From assembly GCA_964544475.1 (NCBI GenBank), contig CAZJBS010000003.1, positions 196,819 through 260,818 of the forward strand: a stretch of 64,000 nucleotides of DNA, given 5' to 3'. Position 1 is the stretch's first letter, and each line of letters opens with the position of its first letter. The DNA comes from CAZJBS01 sp964544475 (lineage in GTDB: Bacteria; CLD3; SB21). The notes under the pieces were generated by a model. That model was not told the origin of the DNA and made no database searches. It saw only the letters and a program-made list of their open reading frames with translations. The translations under genes were made by a program, and so were the position numbers. This document shows positions 9,616 through 19,227 of the stretch, one piece after another.

Positions 9616-11574
9616 TTAGTCGTTCGACTTCTTCTGGTTGCGGCGAATCTGTTCCAATTGCTGTTCGGCCTTGTCCACGGCGTTCAGCACGCGACGGTTG
9701 AGCGGGTCTTTTTCAAGAATGCGTTTCCAGATGATGATCGCCTGTTCGTATTTGCCTTCCACGTACAAGTCCACGCCCTGCAGGTAGGTCTTTTCGTTGT
9801 CGCCCTCGAGGGCCTTGAAGGTCGCAAAACTGCGGACGATCGACTTCTTGTGGTATTCCTTGACCGTCTCGTTGGTCGGATCGATCAACAAGGCCTTTTC
9901 GAACAGTTCCATCGCGGCCGGATAGTCGCCGCGCTGGTAGGCGTCGAGGCCGTTCCGGGTGCTTTCCAGGAAGTTAAGGCGGTTATTGATCCGACGGAGT
10001 TCGGAGTCGATTTCCTTCTGGATGTTCTGATTGCCGGGATCGAGCGCGCGCGCTTCGCTGAGCATCTTGAGCGCTTCGGCGAAATTATTGGCGGCGGCGC
10101 TGGAACGCGCTTTGGCGATGAAATTGGCTATACGTTTGTCGAGCAGGGAACGGGCTTCCCGCAGGGCGCTGGCCACTTCGTTGTTATTGGGCGCGCGGTC
10201 ATATGCGGCCTGGAATTCACTGATGGCCGCGAGGTAATCGCCCTGCTGAATATACTGGTAACCCTTCTTGTAATGATCCCGAATGAACTTGTCGTTTTCT
10301 TCCATGATGGTGATGTTCTTCACCGAGGCGGCCGTGTCCGCCAATTGAGCCGCCAGTTGTTTGTCCATCAGATAGTTGATGCTGTCCATGTACAGTTTGG
10401 CGGTCTCATTGTCCGGATCCAGGGTGGCCACCTGTTCAAACTCGACGAGGGCCGGAATCAACTTGCCCTCTTTGAACAGTTGTTTGCCCATGGCCTGGTG
10501 TTCTTTGAGCGCACGGAGACGCACTTCCTCCTGGTTTTTCACCAGAAGTTTCTGATCCTCTTCTACCCGAACGGCCCTGGCGATTTGGTTCTGTTCGTCG
10601 ATGCTCTTGCCAAAGTTGATCGTCAGGGACAGCCGGTGGAATGACGTGCCGATTTTCGATCCAAAACCGATGGAGTAATCCACGGCCACGGTTTCAAACT
10701 GTTTGAATTCGGTTCCGAATCCGGCGGCCATCTGGCCATTGTCATAACCGGCCCGTGTTTTAAGGTACCGGTTGAAACTGAATTCGGCCCCTGCGTAGAT
10801 GCCCACTTTTGAAGCCGCCTGACCTTTGACGATGTCCGTCGAGACCGTCAACTTGCGGAGACTTTCCTCGCCGAAGAAAAGATCTTTGGCCACACCAAAG
10901 CGCAGGTTGTATTTCTGATTGTCTTCGCGGTCAACCACTTTGACGGACGGGGCGATCAGATTCTGGAAATTCATGCCAACCGACAGGTTGCGAAGAATGG
11001 CATTGTCCACGTCGGGCCGCCACATGAAACCGACGTCCAATCCGGATCCGTATCCGGAACCTGATGGAATGTCGGCCTGGATGGGTGCGCTAAGACCGAC
11101 TCGTACGATTTTGAATGTCGTACCGAGAGACAACCCAAACCACGGCAGCCGTTTCCCATAGGCCACGTACACTTCTTCCTGATCGGTCGATCCGTAGCCC
11201 CGGTAGAATGCCGATTTGATGCCGGCCTCCTCGACATCGTCCCAGAATTGAATATCCGATACGCTGAATCTGGCAATTCCAAAACCGAAGGATCCGAAAT
11301 TGACCGTGGGGTAGGTGACGCTGGCAAAATTGAAATAGCTTTCAAACAGCGTTGAGTGGAAAAAAACGAAATTGCTTTGCGGGACATAGTCCAGACCGGA
11401 CGGGTTCCAAAATACCGCGGATCCATCGGTGGCGAGCGCCACATACGCCTTGCCAAAACCATGAGAACGCGCGCCCATCCCGTATTCCTGGAACAACGTC
11501 TGTGTGCCGTCCTGCGCACACAAACCCAGTGTCAGGAAAGCGGATAGAAGGAAACCGCGCACACTACTCCGCAT
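9616..11574 (-). CDS. PorV/PorQ-like outer membrane protein with C-terminal TPR repeats
   Basis: A 652-residue exported protein. A signal peptide ends near LGLCAQ. Residues about 20-335 match the PorV/PorQ (UPF0164) beta-barrel type: GMGARSHGFGKAYVALATDGSAVFWNPSGL near the start is its signature, here read as the shorter blocks GFGKAYVALA and AVFWNPSGL, and the barrel ends in RLSLTINFGK. From about 350 to 640 the protein is alpha-helical with TPR-type repeats (ALVEFEQVATLDPDNETA, AMELFEKALLIDPTNE, AIIIWKRILEKDPLN). PorV is a shuttle or scaffold of the type IX secretion pathway in Bacteroidota; similar proteins occur widely in FCB bacteria. The TPR half should be periplasmic and bind partner proteins. 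The gene leads the operon that continues into the large regulator. Confidence 0.8.
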   Translation of the reverse strand: MRSSVRGFLLSAFLTLGLCAQDGTQTLFQEYGMGARSHGFGKAYVALATDGSAVFWNPSGLDYVPQSNFVFFHSTLFESYFNFASVTYPTVNFGSFGFGIARFSVSDIQFWDDVEEAGIKSAFYRGYGSTDQEEVYVAYGKRLPWFGLSLGTTFKIVRVGLSAPIQADIPSGSGYGSGLDVGFMWRPDVDNAILRNLSVGMNFQNLIAPSVKVVDREDNQKYNLRFGVAKDLFFGEESLRKLTVSTDIVKGQAASKVGIYAGAEFSFNRYLKTRAGYDNGQMAAGFGTEFKQFETVAVDYSIGFGSKIGTSFHRLSLTINFGKSIDEQNQIARAVRVEEDQKLLVKNQEEVRLRALKEHQAMGKQLFKEGKLIPALVEFEQVATLDPDNETAKLYMDSINYLMDKQLAAQLADTAASVKNITIMEENDKFIRDHYKKGYQYIQQGDYLAAISEFQAAYDRAPNNNEVASALREARSLLDKRIANFIAKARSSAAANNFAEALKMLSEARALDPGNQNIQKEIDSELRRINNRLNFLESTRNGLDAYQRGDYPAAMELFEKALLIDPTNETVKEYHKKSIVRSFATFKALEGDNEKTYLQGVDLYVEGKYEQAIIIWKRILEKDPLNRRVLNAVDKAEQQLEQIRRNQKKSND

Positions 11575-11678
11575 AGGGTTCTTTCATTGCAGAATTGATC
11601 AGATTCACATTCAGACTTGCTACAAAAAAGATAACCGAAAGGGCTCGAAATTGCAATAAAAATAGAGAAATAACCGGG

Positions 11679-12974
11679 CTATCCGATGGTCTTGGCGTAA
11701 TCTTTTCTAGCCGATTGCATCGCTCGAATTTTCTCGGCGTTGGCTTTGCGGGCACGAAAAACGATCCGGACGGCCGATTTCAATTCCCTGGACTCCAGCA
11801 CTTCAGCCAGGTAGTGAACCATGGAGTACAGCTTGCCATCGGCATGGTCAATGGTCACGGAATCGATGACATAGGCCTGCTCGATTTCTTCTTTCAGTCG
11901 TTGGATCAGGCGATCCAATCCGATTTGGCGGATGGCAGAAACAAAGAGGGCATCCGGATGGCGCCGACGGGCCTCAACGAGCGTCGATTCGTCCGTTACC
12001 CGATCCACCTTATTGAAGACCAGAAGCATGGTCTTGTCTTTTGCGCCCAGATCTTCGAGCACCGATTGGACGACATCCATTTGTTCCAGATACAGATGGT
12101 TCGCGATGTCGACGACATGAACCAGAATATCCGCTTCACGGGCTTCTTCGAGCGTTGAGCGGAACGAGGCGACGAGATCGTGGGGCAGTTTTCGGATGAA
12201 TCCGACCGTGTCGGTGACGATGCAGACCTGTTCCTTGTCAAGAAAGACGCGCCGCGAGGTGGCATCCAGCGTGGCAAAGAGGCGGTCTTCGACGTAGACG
12301 CCGGCATCGGAGAGCGTATTGAGCATGGTGGATTTGCCGGCGTTGGTGTAGCCGACGAGGGCGACCTGGAAGGTGTCGCCGCGCGCCGCCCGCTGGGTCT
12401 TTCGGTGGTTCTCGATTTTTTTCAATTCTTCCTTGAGGAGAGAAATGCGTTTCCCGATCAGGCGGCGGTCGGTCTCCAACTGGGTTTCGCCGGGGCCTTT
12501 CGTGAATACGCCGCCGCCGGCCTGGCGTTCCAGGTGGGTCCATTGGCGCGTGAGCCGGGGCAACAGGTATTGCAGTTGGGCCAACTCCACCTGGGTTCGC
12601 GCTTCCCGGGTTTTCGCCCGCCTTGCGAAAATATCGAGAATCAGGGCGCTGCGGTCGATCACGCGGCACGAGGCGGCTTTCTCCAGGTTCTTGGTCTGGG
12701 CCGGCGAAAGGTCGTCATCAAAAATGACAATCTGGATTGCATAGGTTCGCACGGCCGCGGCCAATTCGGAGACCTTGCCTTTACCGATAAACGTGCCCGC
12801 ATCTATTTGACGGATGTTCTGTTTTAAGATCGTCACCACTTCCACGCCCGCCGTGTCTGCCAACAAAGCGAGTTCTTCGAGGCAGTCTTCCACGGGATAG
12901 GGCGTTTTGGGATGATGGACGCCGACCAACAAGGCCCGTTCTTTGGCCGGTTTTGTATCATGAATTCGCGGCAA
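11679..12974 (-). CDS. hflX: GTPase HflX
   Basis: HflX is a ribosome-binding GTPase that splits stalled 70S ribosomes, for example after heat stress. The glycine-rich N-terminal domain ends in the family signature GGVFTKGPGETQLE, followed by G1 GYTNAGKS, G3 DTVGF and G4 NKVD. No ATG is available before the N-terminal domain. The TTG at 12974 has AAAGGA eight bases upstream and is preferred, giving 431 residues; a second TTG at 13070 would add 32 residues of low-quality sequence and run into the divergent promoter region. The C-terminal tail after the G domain is of ordinary length. The gene is divergently oriented to the LEA-like lipoprotein gene. Confidence 0.93.
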   Translation of the reverse strand: MPRIHDTKPAKERALLVGVHHPKTPYPVEDCLEELALLADTAGVEVVTILKQNIRQIDAGTFIGKGKVSELAAAVRTYAIQIVIFDDDLSPAQTKNLEKAASCRVIDRSALILDIFARRAKTREARTQVELAQLQYLLPRLTRQWTHLERQAGGGVFTKGPGETQLETDRRLIGKRISLLKEELKKIENHRKTQRAARGDTFQVALVGYTNAGKSTMLNTLSDAGVYVEDRLFATLDATSRRVFLDKEQVCIVTDTVGFIRKLPHDLVASFRSTLEEAREADILVHVVDIANHLYLEQMDVVQSVLEDLGAKDKTMLLVFNKVDRVTDESTLVEARRRHPDALFVSAIRQIGLDRLIQRLKEEIEQAYVIDSVTIDHADGKLYSMVHYLAEVLESRELKSAVRIVFRARKANAEKIRAMQSARKDYAKTIG

Positions 12975-13010
12975 ACGCTTTTTCCTTTCGTTCGGTGGCG
13001 GATAATACGC

Positions 13011-13039
13011 TTGATTTTTGAGCCGCCCGATCGTACTAT
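13011..13039 (+). promoter_or_regulatory. Candidate promoter of the 13-32 kb plus-strand gene run
   Basis: TTGATT (13011-13016) and TACTAT (13034-13039) are separated by 17 bases and stand about 50 bases upstream of the first gene of the run. Spacing is ideal, and no other convincing pair is seen in this divergent interval. Confidence 0.5.
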
Positions 13040-13088
13040 CATTCGCGACAACATACGCAATCCGACACAATAATGACAGGGAATTCCA

Positions 13089-13700
13089 ATGACCAAGCGC
13101 GTCTGCGGGCTTTTGTTAATACTATTGACCGGCTGCGGCGTGGCGAGGCAGGTGGAGGAGGCCAAAAGTTTTTCCCGTTGTGAATTCCGGTTTGTCAAGG
13201 TCGAGCAAGTGATCGTGGGTGACGTGGATGTGACGCATGTGAAATCCCTCAAGGATCTGAGCTTCAAGAAAATGACGAAATTGGTTGAGGCGGCGTCCCA
13301 GTCCGAACTGCCGCTTGACATGACCGTGGCCATCGAAGCCACCAATCCGAACCCGAAAAAAGCCGCCCTGAATGCGCTCGAATGGATTTCGCTCGTGGAC
13401 CAGGAAGAGATCGGACGCGGCGCCCTTGAAACCAGGGTGGAAGTGCCCGCGCAGGGTGTCACTATTTTTCCGGTGCATGTCACCGCGGATCTGAAAGGAC
13501 GCAGCGGTTCCGCGGAAGCTCTTCTGAATCTGGCTTTCAATCTGAGCGGGGAAGGCAGGAAAACCTCGGATATTCTCTTCAAAATAAAACCGACCATTGA
13601 AATCGCCGGTGTGCCCATTCCGTATCCGGGCTACATCGAAATCCGCCGGGAAGTGACGGCCCAAGAAGGCAAAGGGTTGAGGGAAAAAGTCCACCACTAA
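13089..13700 (+). CDS. LEA type-2-like lipoprotein
   Basis: A 203-residue protein that opens with a lipoprotein signal (MTKRVCGLLLILLTGC, lipobox LTGC with Cys16). The body has the layout of a single LEA-14/WHy beta-sandwich: the conserved MTVAIEATNPNPKKAALNAL stretch (binding-like N-P motif), then DQEEIGRGALE, then PVHVTADLK. Such lipoproteins are common single-copy envelope proteins without a firm biochemical role; most work links the fold to protection from desiccation. The gene is the first of the long plus-strand run, with only 21 bases before the next start. No truncation or odd composition is seen. Confidence 0.75.
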   Translation: MTKRVCGLLLILLTGCGVARQVEEAKSFSRCEFRFVKVEQVIVGDVDVTHVKSLKDLSFKKMTKLVEAASQSELPLDMTVAIEATNPNPKKAALNALEWISLVDQEEIGRGALETRVEVPAQGVTIFPVHVTADLKGRSGSAEALLNLAFNLSGEGRKTSDILFKIKPTIEIAGVPIPYPGYIEIRREVTAQEGKGLREKVHH

Positions 13701-13721
13701 CGTCCGCTTTTGCGAGGGCGC

Positions 13722-14870
13722 ATGGCCAACGAGATCGTCTGTCCGAATTGTAACACGAAAATCGAAATCACCGAGGCGTTCTCGGCCCAGGTCGAGGAAA
13801 AGCTCCGCGCGGAATTCAACCAGCGTTACAAGGAAGAAAAACAAAAACTGACCGCTTCGCTCAAACAACGCGCCGAAGAAGAAGCCGCGCTCAAATTGAA
13901 GGATCTGGAACAGCAGGTGACTCAAAAAGGGGCATTGCTGAGGGAAGCGCAGGAAAAGGAATTGCAATGGCTCCAGAGACAACGCGAACTTGAGGAACGC
14001 GAGCAGTCGTTCCGGCTGGAATTGGAGCGCCAACTGGCCGATGAGCGCCAACGCATTTTCGATGACGCGACGGCACGGTTGGCGGAGGAGCACCGCCTGA
14101 AGGACGCCGAAAAGGAGAAGACCCTCAGCGATCTCAAAAAACAACTGGAGGAATTGCGCCGCCGCGCCGAGCAGGGTTCGCAGCAGACCCAGGGCGAAGT
14201 ACTTGAATTGGAACTGGAAAACGTGCTGCGCGCATCGTTCCGCTATGATGACATCCAGCCGGTGCCCAAAGGCATCCGCGGGGCGGACGTGATACAGGCG
14301 GTCCGGACGCCGCAGGGCGGCGATTGCGGCTCGATCATCTGGGAATCCAAGCGGCAAAAAAACTGGAGCGACGCGTGGATTCAGAAACTCAAAGAAGACC
14401 AGCGTGAAGTCAGCGCCAGCATCGCCGTCATCGTCAGCACGGTATTGCCCAGGGATGTCGTTCATTTCGGCAGTGTGGACGGGGTGTGGGTGTGTGATTT
14501 CACCTATGCCGTGGAAATGGCGACCGTTCTGAGGGCGGGCATGATCGAGATCACGCAGGCCAAGAATGCGTTGGTGGGAAGAAACGAAAAGATGGACCTG
14601 GTCTATGCCTATCTGGCCGGCAAGCCTTTCCGGCAGAAGGTGGAAGCCATCGTTGAGTCCTTTATCGCCCTCAAGGGCGATCTGGACGCCGAGAAGCGTG
14701 CGATGGAGAAGATCTGGACCAAGCGCGAACGCCAACTTCAACATGTCATCGACAACACGGCGCGGATGTACGGCGACCTGCAGGGTATCATCGGCACAGC
14801 CCTCCCGTCGATTTCGACGCTGGAACTGCCGGGGTCGGATGACGACACGCCTCAACTGGACTTGAAATGA
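13722..14870 (+). CDS. DUF2130-family protein with zinc-ribbon-like start and coiled coil
   Basis: The ATG at 13722 with GAGGG just upstream is preferred over a TTG at 13710, giving 382 residues. The start MANEIVCPNCNTKIEIT is a short CxxC ribbon. Residues about 20-155 are a charged coiled coil. The C-terminal half is the DUF2130 domain, recognisable from IIWESKRQKNWSDAWIQKLK, VSTVLPRD and VWVCDF; the D/E-x-K-like pattern WESKRQKNW has suggested a nuclease-like fold, but no activity is established. The stop overlaps the dGTPase start by four bases (ATGA), and helicase-nuclease genes follow, so a role around nucleic acids is a reasonable inference. Confidence 0.8.
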   Translation: MANEIVCPNCNTKIEITEAFSAQVEEKLRAEFNQRYKEEKQKLTASLKQRAEEEAALKLKDLEQQVTQKGALLREAQEKELQWLQRQRELEEREQSFRLELERQLADERQRIFDDATARLAEEHRLKDAEKEKTLSDLKKQLEELRRRAEQGSQQTQGEVLELELENVLRASFRYDDIQPVPKGIRGADVIQAVRTPQGGDCGSIIWESKRQKNWSDAWIQKLKEDQREVSASIAVIVSTVLPRDVVHFGSVDGVWVCDFTYAVEMATVLRAGMIEITQAKNALVGRNEKMDLVYAYLAGKPFRQKVEAIVESFIALKGDLDAEKRAMEKIWTKRERQLQHVIDNTARMYGDLQGIIGTALPSISTLELPGSDDDTPQLDLK

Positions 14871-16150
14871 AAAACCGTTTCTACTCGGAATTCGATTTTG
14901 AACTGCTGAATGCCGGCGAAGCCCGCGCGTCGCATGCCCGCACGGCTTTCCAGCAGGACAGAGATCGCATCCTGTATTCGTCGTCCTTCCGGCGGTTGCA
15001 GGCCAAGACCCAGGTGTTTTTTTCCGGGGAATATGATTTCTACAGGACGCGGCTGACGCATTCGCTGGAGGTCGCCCAGATCGGGCGGGCCATTTGCCAT
15101 CACCTTCGACAGGAGAGCGACCTGCTTGACGACGATTTCTACATCGATGCCGATCTGGTCGAGGCCGTGTGTCTGGCCCATGACATCGGCCATCCGCCGT
15201 TCGGGCATGCGGGTGAAGGCACGATTAACAAGCTGATGATCTCGTATGGCGGCTTTGAAGGCAATGCGCAAACGCTCCGCCTGCTGACGGAAACCATTTA
15301 CTCCGGCGCCCATGGCCGGGAGGGCATGAACCCGACGCGCGCCCTCGTCGACGGCGTCATGAAATACAAAGCCCTGTATGCCGCCTGCGTCACCGACGGC
15401 GGCCATCCCAAGAATCACTTCCTGTACGATGAACAGGAACGGTATGTGAAGTTTGTTTTCGGAGACCGACCCGTGTCCGACGATTTGAGGGACCTTTCGC
15501 GGCTCAACCGTTGTCGCAGCGTGGAATGCCAGATCATGGACTGGGCTGACGATACCGCGTACTCCCTCAACGACGTGGTGGACGGCATCGCGAGCGGACT
15601 GATCACGTCGGCGAAAATCGTTTCGTGGGCGACGGCGAGAGATCTCAAGGGCGCGTCGGCGGAGGCCATCGAAGCCGTGCTCGCGGCGATACGTGACAAG
15701 ACGGTCAGCCGGGTTTTCAGCCGAAAAATCGGGCAATTTATCCGCGCATGCCAGCTCGTCAGCGACGAGAACTTCATGAGCGGCGCCTCCAACCGGTATG
15801 CCTACACCCTGCGCATCGATCCGACAATTGCCGTGGAAGCGGGCCTGTATGCCGATTTGTCGCGTGAGCTCGTCTTTCAGACGCCGCAGATCTGTCAACT
15901 GGAATTCAAGGGCGATCACCTGCTCAAGGGTCTTTTTGGCGCCTTCAACGCGGTCTATGTGGACGGGAAAGACGTGTCCATGTCCCTTCTGCCGCGGGAT
16001 ACAGAAGAATGGGTCCGGGCGGAGCCAGACACCCGTCGCCGCGCGAGGCTGATCTGTGATTATATCGCCGGCATGACCGACGTGTTTGCCGTGCGAACGT
16101 ACAAACGGCTGTTCGATCCCGATTTTGGTTCCATCGGCGATCTGGTCTGA
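14867..16150 (+). CDS. dgt: Deoxyguanosinetriphosphate triphosphohydrolase-like HD protein
   Basis: The enzyme family converts dNTP (typically dGTP) to the nucleoside and tripolyphosphate and so shapes the dNTP pool. Landmarks are the entry RDRILYSSSFRRLQAKTQVF, the first metal His in RLTHSLEVAQIGR, and the HD pair in AHDIGHPPFGHAGE; DWADDTAYSLNDVVDG in the middle supplies the second Asp. At 427 residues it is of normal length for the type-1/type-2 bacterial dGTPases. Translation is coupled to the DUF2130 gene through an ATGA overlap. A 62-base gap follows before the AddA-like gene. The preferred substrate is not visible from the sequence. Confidence 0.92.
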   Translation: MKNRFYSEFDFELLNAGEARASHARTAFQQDRDRILYSSSFRRLQAKTQVFFSGEYDFYRTRLTHSLEVAQIGRAICHHLRQESDLLDDDFYIDADLVEAVCLAHDIGHPPFGHAGEGTINKLMISYGGFEGNAQTLRLLTETIYSGAHGREGMNPTRALVDGVMKYKALYAACVTDGGHPKNHFLYDEQERYVKFVFGDRPVSDDLRDLSRLNRCRSVECQIMDWADDTAYSLNDVVDGIASGLITSAKIVSWATARDLKGASAEAIEAVLAAIRDKTVSRVFSRKIGQFIRACQLVSDENFMSGASNRYAYTLRIDPTIAVEAGLYADLSRELVFQTPQICQLEFKGDHLLKGLFGAFNAVYVDGKDVSMSLLPRDTEEWVRAEPDTRRRARLICDYIAGMTDVFAVRTYKRLFDPDFGSIGDLV

Positions 16151-16212
16151 ACCTCGTCTCGGTTTACGCATCGGTTCGAGAAGGGCTTTCACCATAACCC
16201 TGTCATAGCCTG

Positions 16213-19200
16213 ATGTCATCCATTCTCAAAAAAGACTCCGAGCTTCAATTCCCGTTGGTGCAGGTCCTGACCGCGTCGGCGGGTTCCGGCAAAACGGATG
16301 CGTTGGCTCACCGGCTTGTGCAATTCCTTCTTTCGAAGGCGATTCCGTCCGGCGATCTCCGGCAGATTCTGGCGGTCACGTTCACGAATAACGCGGCCGC
16401 GGAAATGAAAACCCGTGTGTTGAAACTGCTGAAACAGATCTGTCTCGAATCACTGGACGGGTCGCGAATTCCACCGCTCATCAACTGCCAGCCAAAGGCG
16501 TTGCGGTTGCGCGCCGGCGAGGCCATTGAACTCATTCTGGATCACTATTCGGATTTCCAAGTCAAGACGATCGACAGCTTCATGGCATCCGTTTTCAAGG
16601 CGTCGGCTTTGGATTTCGGGTTGACGGCCGATGCTGAAATCAGCCTCGAAAGCGACCGGGCGTTGGACAGGGTCTTTGAGCAGGAAGCCAGATCGATGCG
16701 CAGTGAAGTCGAGTTGGAAAAATTCATGCGCGATGTCGTCGACCCCATTGATTTCTCCCGCAAAGAGGACAGCGGTTATATTTGGGATCCGTACAAACGG
16801 GTCAAGACTGACATCAAGGGGCTCTACCGTATTATCGGGCGGTACCCGGAACCGCTGACGGAATCCGATGAAACCAAAAGCCTGGTGTCGTTACGCACGC
16901 GGATCCTGTCGTTGGCCGGGAAGTTGAATGCCCTCATTTCTGGCAAGGAAAAGTTAATCAACAAGAATTTCCGAGGTGATGTTGCGCAGTTGCTCAAGGG
17001 GGATGTCATCCGTGTGCTTGAAAAGACTCCCAAACACGACGTGGTGAATAAAGACGGACAGAGCGCTCCGTGGCGCGATGAGGTTGAAGCCTTGGCGGAT
17101 CAGTTGAGAGAAGCCCTCGGAGATTTCGCCAGGGTGCATGCCCGTCAGTTCTATCAGCCGTATGTTCGGCTGATTGGAAGACTGGATGAACAAATTCTTT
17201 CGGCCGGCCGGTCGCAGGACGAAGTCTATCTTGGCGACGTCCACCGGCGGTTGGCGCAAAGATTGAAAGCCGACGACGTGCCGGACATGTACCAACGGCT
17301 GGGCGACCAGATTGTGCACTTTCTGGTGGACGAATTCCAGGACACGACGCCGATCCAGTGGGCCAACCTGCGCCTTTTGATTGAGAATGCGATTGCGTCC
17401 GGCGGCAGCCTTTTCGTCGTCGGCGACACCAAACAATCGATCTATGCCTTTAATGGCGCCGATTGGAGAATCATGAAGGAAATGGAGGACCCCGCGTCCT
17501 TCCCGTCGGCGCAATTGTATGATGTCGCCCGGCTGCCGCACAACTATCGCAGTGACGGCGTATTGGTGGAATTCTGCAAAGAGGTATTCCAGAAGCGGTT
17601 GCCGGATGATCTGCACGGCGACGAAAGCGGTCTGACGGATTATGTTCAAGAGGCCCTGGAGCATCGTCTCGAAGCGGGTTATGTGACGGTGCGCCTTGTT
17701 GAAAAAGAGGAAGATGAAAACGATCCGGCGCGCGATCCGGTGATGTCGTTGGTGCGTGACGTCATTGCCCGCGGATACGCCCATGGCGACGTGGCCATAC
17801 TGGCGGTCGACAACGTGGGTGTGGTGACCGCGAGTTCGTGGCTCAACGAAGCCGGCGTGCCCTTCATCTCCCACAGCAGCCTGGATGTGCGGCGTCGCAA
17901 GATGACCGGAGAAATCATCGCGTTGCTGCGGTTTTTGAATTCGCCGATTGACGATCTCTCTCTGGCTTCCTTCCTGACGGGTGAGTGTTTTGAAGGATAT
18001 CTCGCGCTGACCGGTCGTCCGGCGTTGGACGGGCATGCGCTGATTTTCGAGCACCGCGTTTCCGGCAAAGGTCCGTTATATAAGGCCTTCCAGGAAAAAT
18101 GGCCCGACCTCTGGAGCGAGTGTTTCGAATCGTTATTGTCGCAGGTCGGGTATCTGCCGCTTTACGATCTGGCCACCCAGGTTTTCGACCGGTTCCGGAT
18201 TTTTGAGAATACCGGCGCCGAAGCGGCTACCGCGGCCAAACTGCTTGAGATCTTCAAGGATTTTGAGCAAAACGAAAACAACAGCCTCAAGGATTTTCTG
18301 GACCCCCAATTTGAAGACCGCCTGGATTGGGAGTTGCAGGTGCCGACGGAAGCCGACGCCGTACATGTCATGACGATTCACAAGGCCAAAGGGCTTGGGT
18401 TTCCCGTGGTCATCGTGATCATTTCAGATGACAAACTGAAAATGGATCAGCCGTTGATCCGTCGCACGGAAGAGGGCGTCTCGTTGCTTCACATCACCAA
18501 GAAAGCCAAAGAGTGGCATACGGAGCTTGCGTCGACATATGACGCGGCAGAGCGCAAGATGCTTGTCGATCATTACAACCGCCTCTACGTTGCGCTGACC
18601 AGGGCCGAACATGAAATGCATATCATCGTCTCGCGTGACAAAGGCCATTGGGAGAAGATGTTTGGCGCTCTGCCGTTTGCGAAAGGCCGCCCGGGTCGTG
18701 GAAAGGCGAGGCACACCGAAGAGCGCGCGCCTCTCTTGCCCCAGAGTGGCAATCGCCTCGACGCCGTGAAGGAGTATCATCCCGACGGACTCCAAAGCAG
18801 AAAACGCGGTGACCGGATTCATCGTGTTTTCGAGAAGATCCAGTTTTTGGAGCACGACATCGAGGCTCAGGTGGTCAAGGCGGCGCAGAGCGCCAGCGAC
18901 AACCCGGATCCGGATGAGGTCCGAGTGATCTGCGATGCGTTGGCCCTGCCGGCGCTGCACGATTTGTTTTTGGCCCGGGAAGGCCGCTCCGTCATGGTTG
19001 AGCAGGAGTTCGCCGACAGCAACGGCCAGCTCTTCCGGATGGACAGAATTGTCGTCGACCAGGATGCGGTGACCGTGATCGATTTCAAGACGTCGGCCGA
19101 CGAACGTCCGGAGTATGCAGAGCAGGTCGGCAACTACGCCGGCATGCTGCGCCTCTTTTATCCTTTGAAAAAGGTGAAGGGTCTCATCGCCTACGTTGAT

Positions 19201-19227
19201 TTGGGCATCTGTCGGGAGGTCGCATGA
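16213..19227 (+). CDS. addA: AddA-like UvrD-family helicase-nuclease
   Basis: A 1004-residue superfamily 1 helicase with a nuclease tail, the main subunit of an AddAB/RecBCD-type double-strand-break resection enzyme. Walker A is TASAGSGKT (Lys27), Walker B is LVDEFQDT near residue 371, then VVGDTKQSIYAFNGAD, motif V TIHKAKGLGFPVV and motif VI LYVALTRAEHEMHI. The C-terminal PD-(D/E)XK nuclease is complete: RMDRIVVD, VIDFKTS and QVGNYAGML. The protein is shorter than Bacillus AddA (about 1230) but within the range of AddA-like proteins in FCB bacteria. The stop overlaps the AddB-like start by four bases, with GGGAGG in front. No Chi-recognition claim can be made from sequence. Confidence 0.9.
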   Translation: MSSILKKDSELQFPLVQVLTASAGSGKTDALAHRLVQFLLSKAIPSGDLRQILAVTFTNNAAAEMKTRVLKLLKQICLESLDGSRIPPLINCQPKALRLRAGEAIELILDHYSDFQVKTIDSFMASVFKASALDFGLTADAEISLESDRALDRVFEQEARSMRSEVELEKFMRDVVDPIDFSRKEDSGYIWDPYKRVKTDIKGLYRIIGRYPEPLTESDETKSLVSLRTRILSLAGKLNALISGKEKLINKNFRGDVAQLLKGDVIRVLEKTPKHDVVNKDGQSAPWRDEVEALADQLREALGDFARVHARQFYQPYVRLIGRLDEQILSAGRSQDEVYLGDVHRRLAQRLKADDVPDMYQRLGDQIVHFLVDEFQDTTPIQWANLRLLIENAIASGGSLFVVGDTKQSIYAFNGADWRIMKEMEDPASFPSAQLYDVARLPHNYRSDGVLVEFCKEVFQKRLPDDLHGDESGLTDYVQEALEHRLEAGYVTVRLVEKEEDENDPARDPVMSLVRDVIARGYAHGDVAILAVDNVGVVTASSWLNEAGVPFISHSSLDVRRRKMTGEIIALLRFLNSPIDDLSLASFLTGECFEGYLALTGRPALDGHALIFEHRVSGKGPLYKAFQEKWPDLWSECFESLLSQVGYLPLYDLATQVFDRFRIFENTGAEAATAAKLLEIFKDFEQNENNSLKDFLDPQFEDRLDWELQVPTEADAVHVMTIHKAKGLGFPVVIVIISDDKLKMDQPLIRRTEEGVSLLHITKKAKEWHTELASTYDAAERKMLVDHYNRLYVALTRAEHEMHIIVSRDKGHWEKMFGALPFAKGRPGRGKARHTEERAPLLPQSGNRLDAVKEYHPDGLQSRKRGDRIHRVFEKIQFLEHDIEAQVVKAAQSASDNPDPDEVRVICDALALPALHDLFLAREGRSVMVEQEFADSNGQLFRMDRIVVDQDAVTVIDFKTSADERPEYAEQVGNYAGMLRLFYPLKKVKGLIAYVDLGICREVA

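Noticed and set aside
12975..13070. TTG at 13070 as the HflX start
   Set aside because: The extra 32 residues are not HflX-like and no good ribosome site precedes them, while the TTG at 12974 has AAAGGA.
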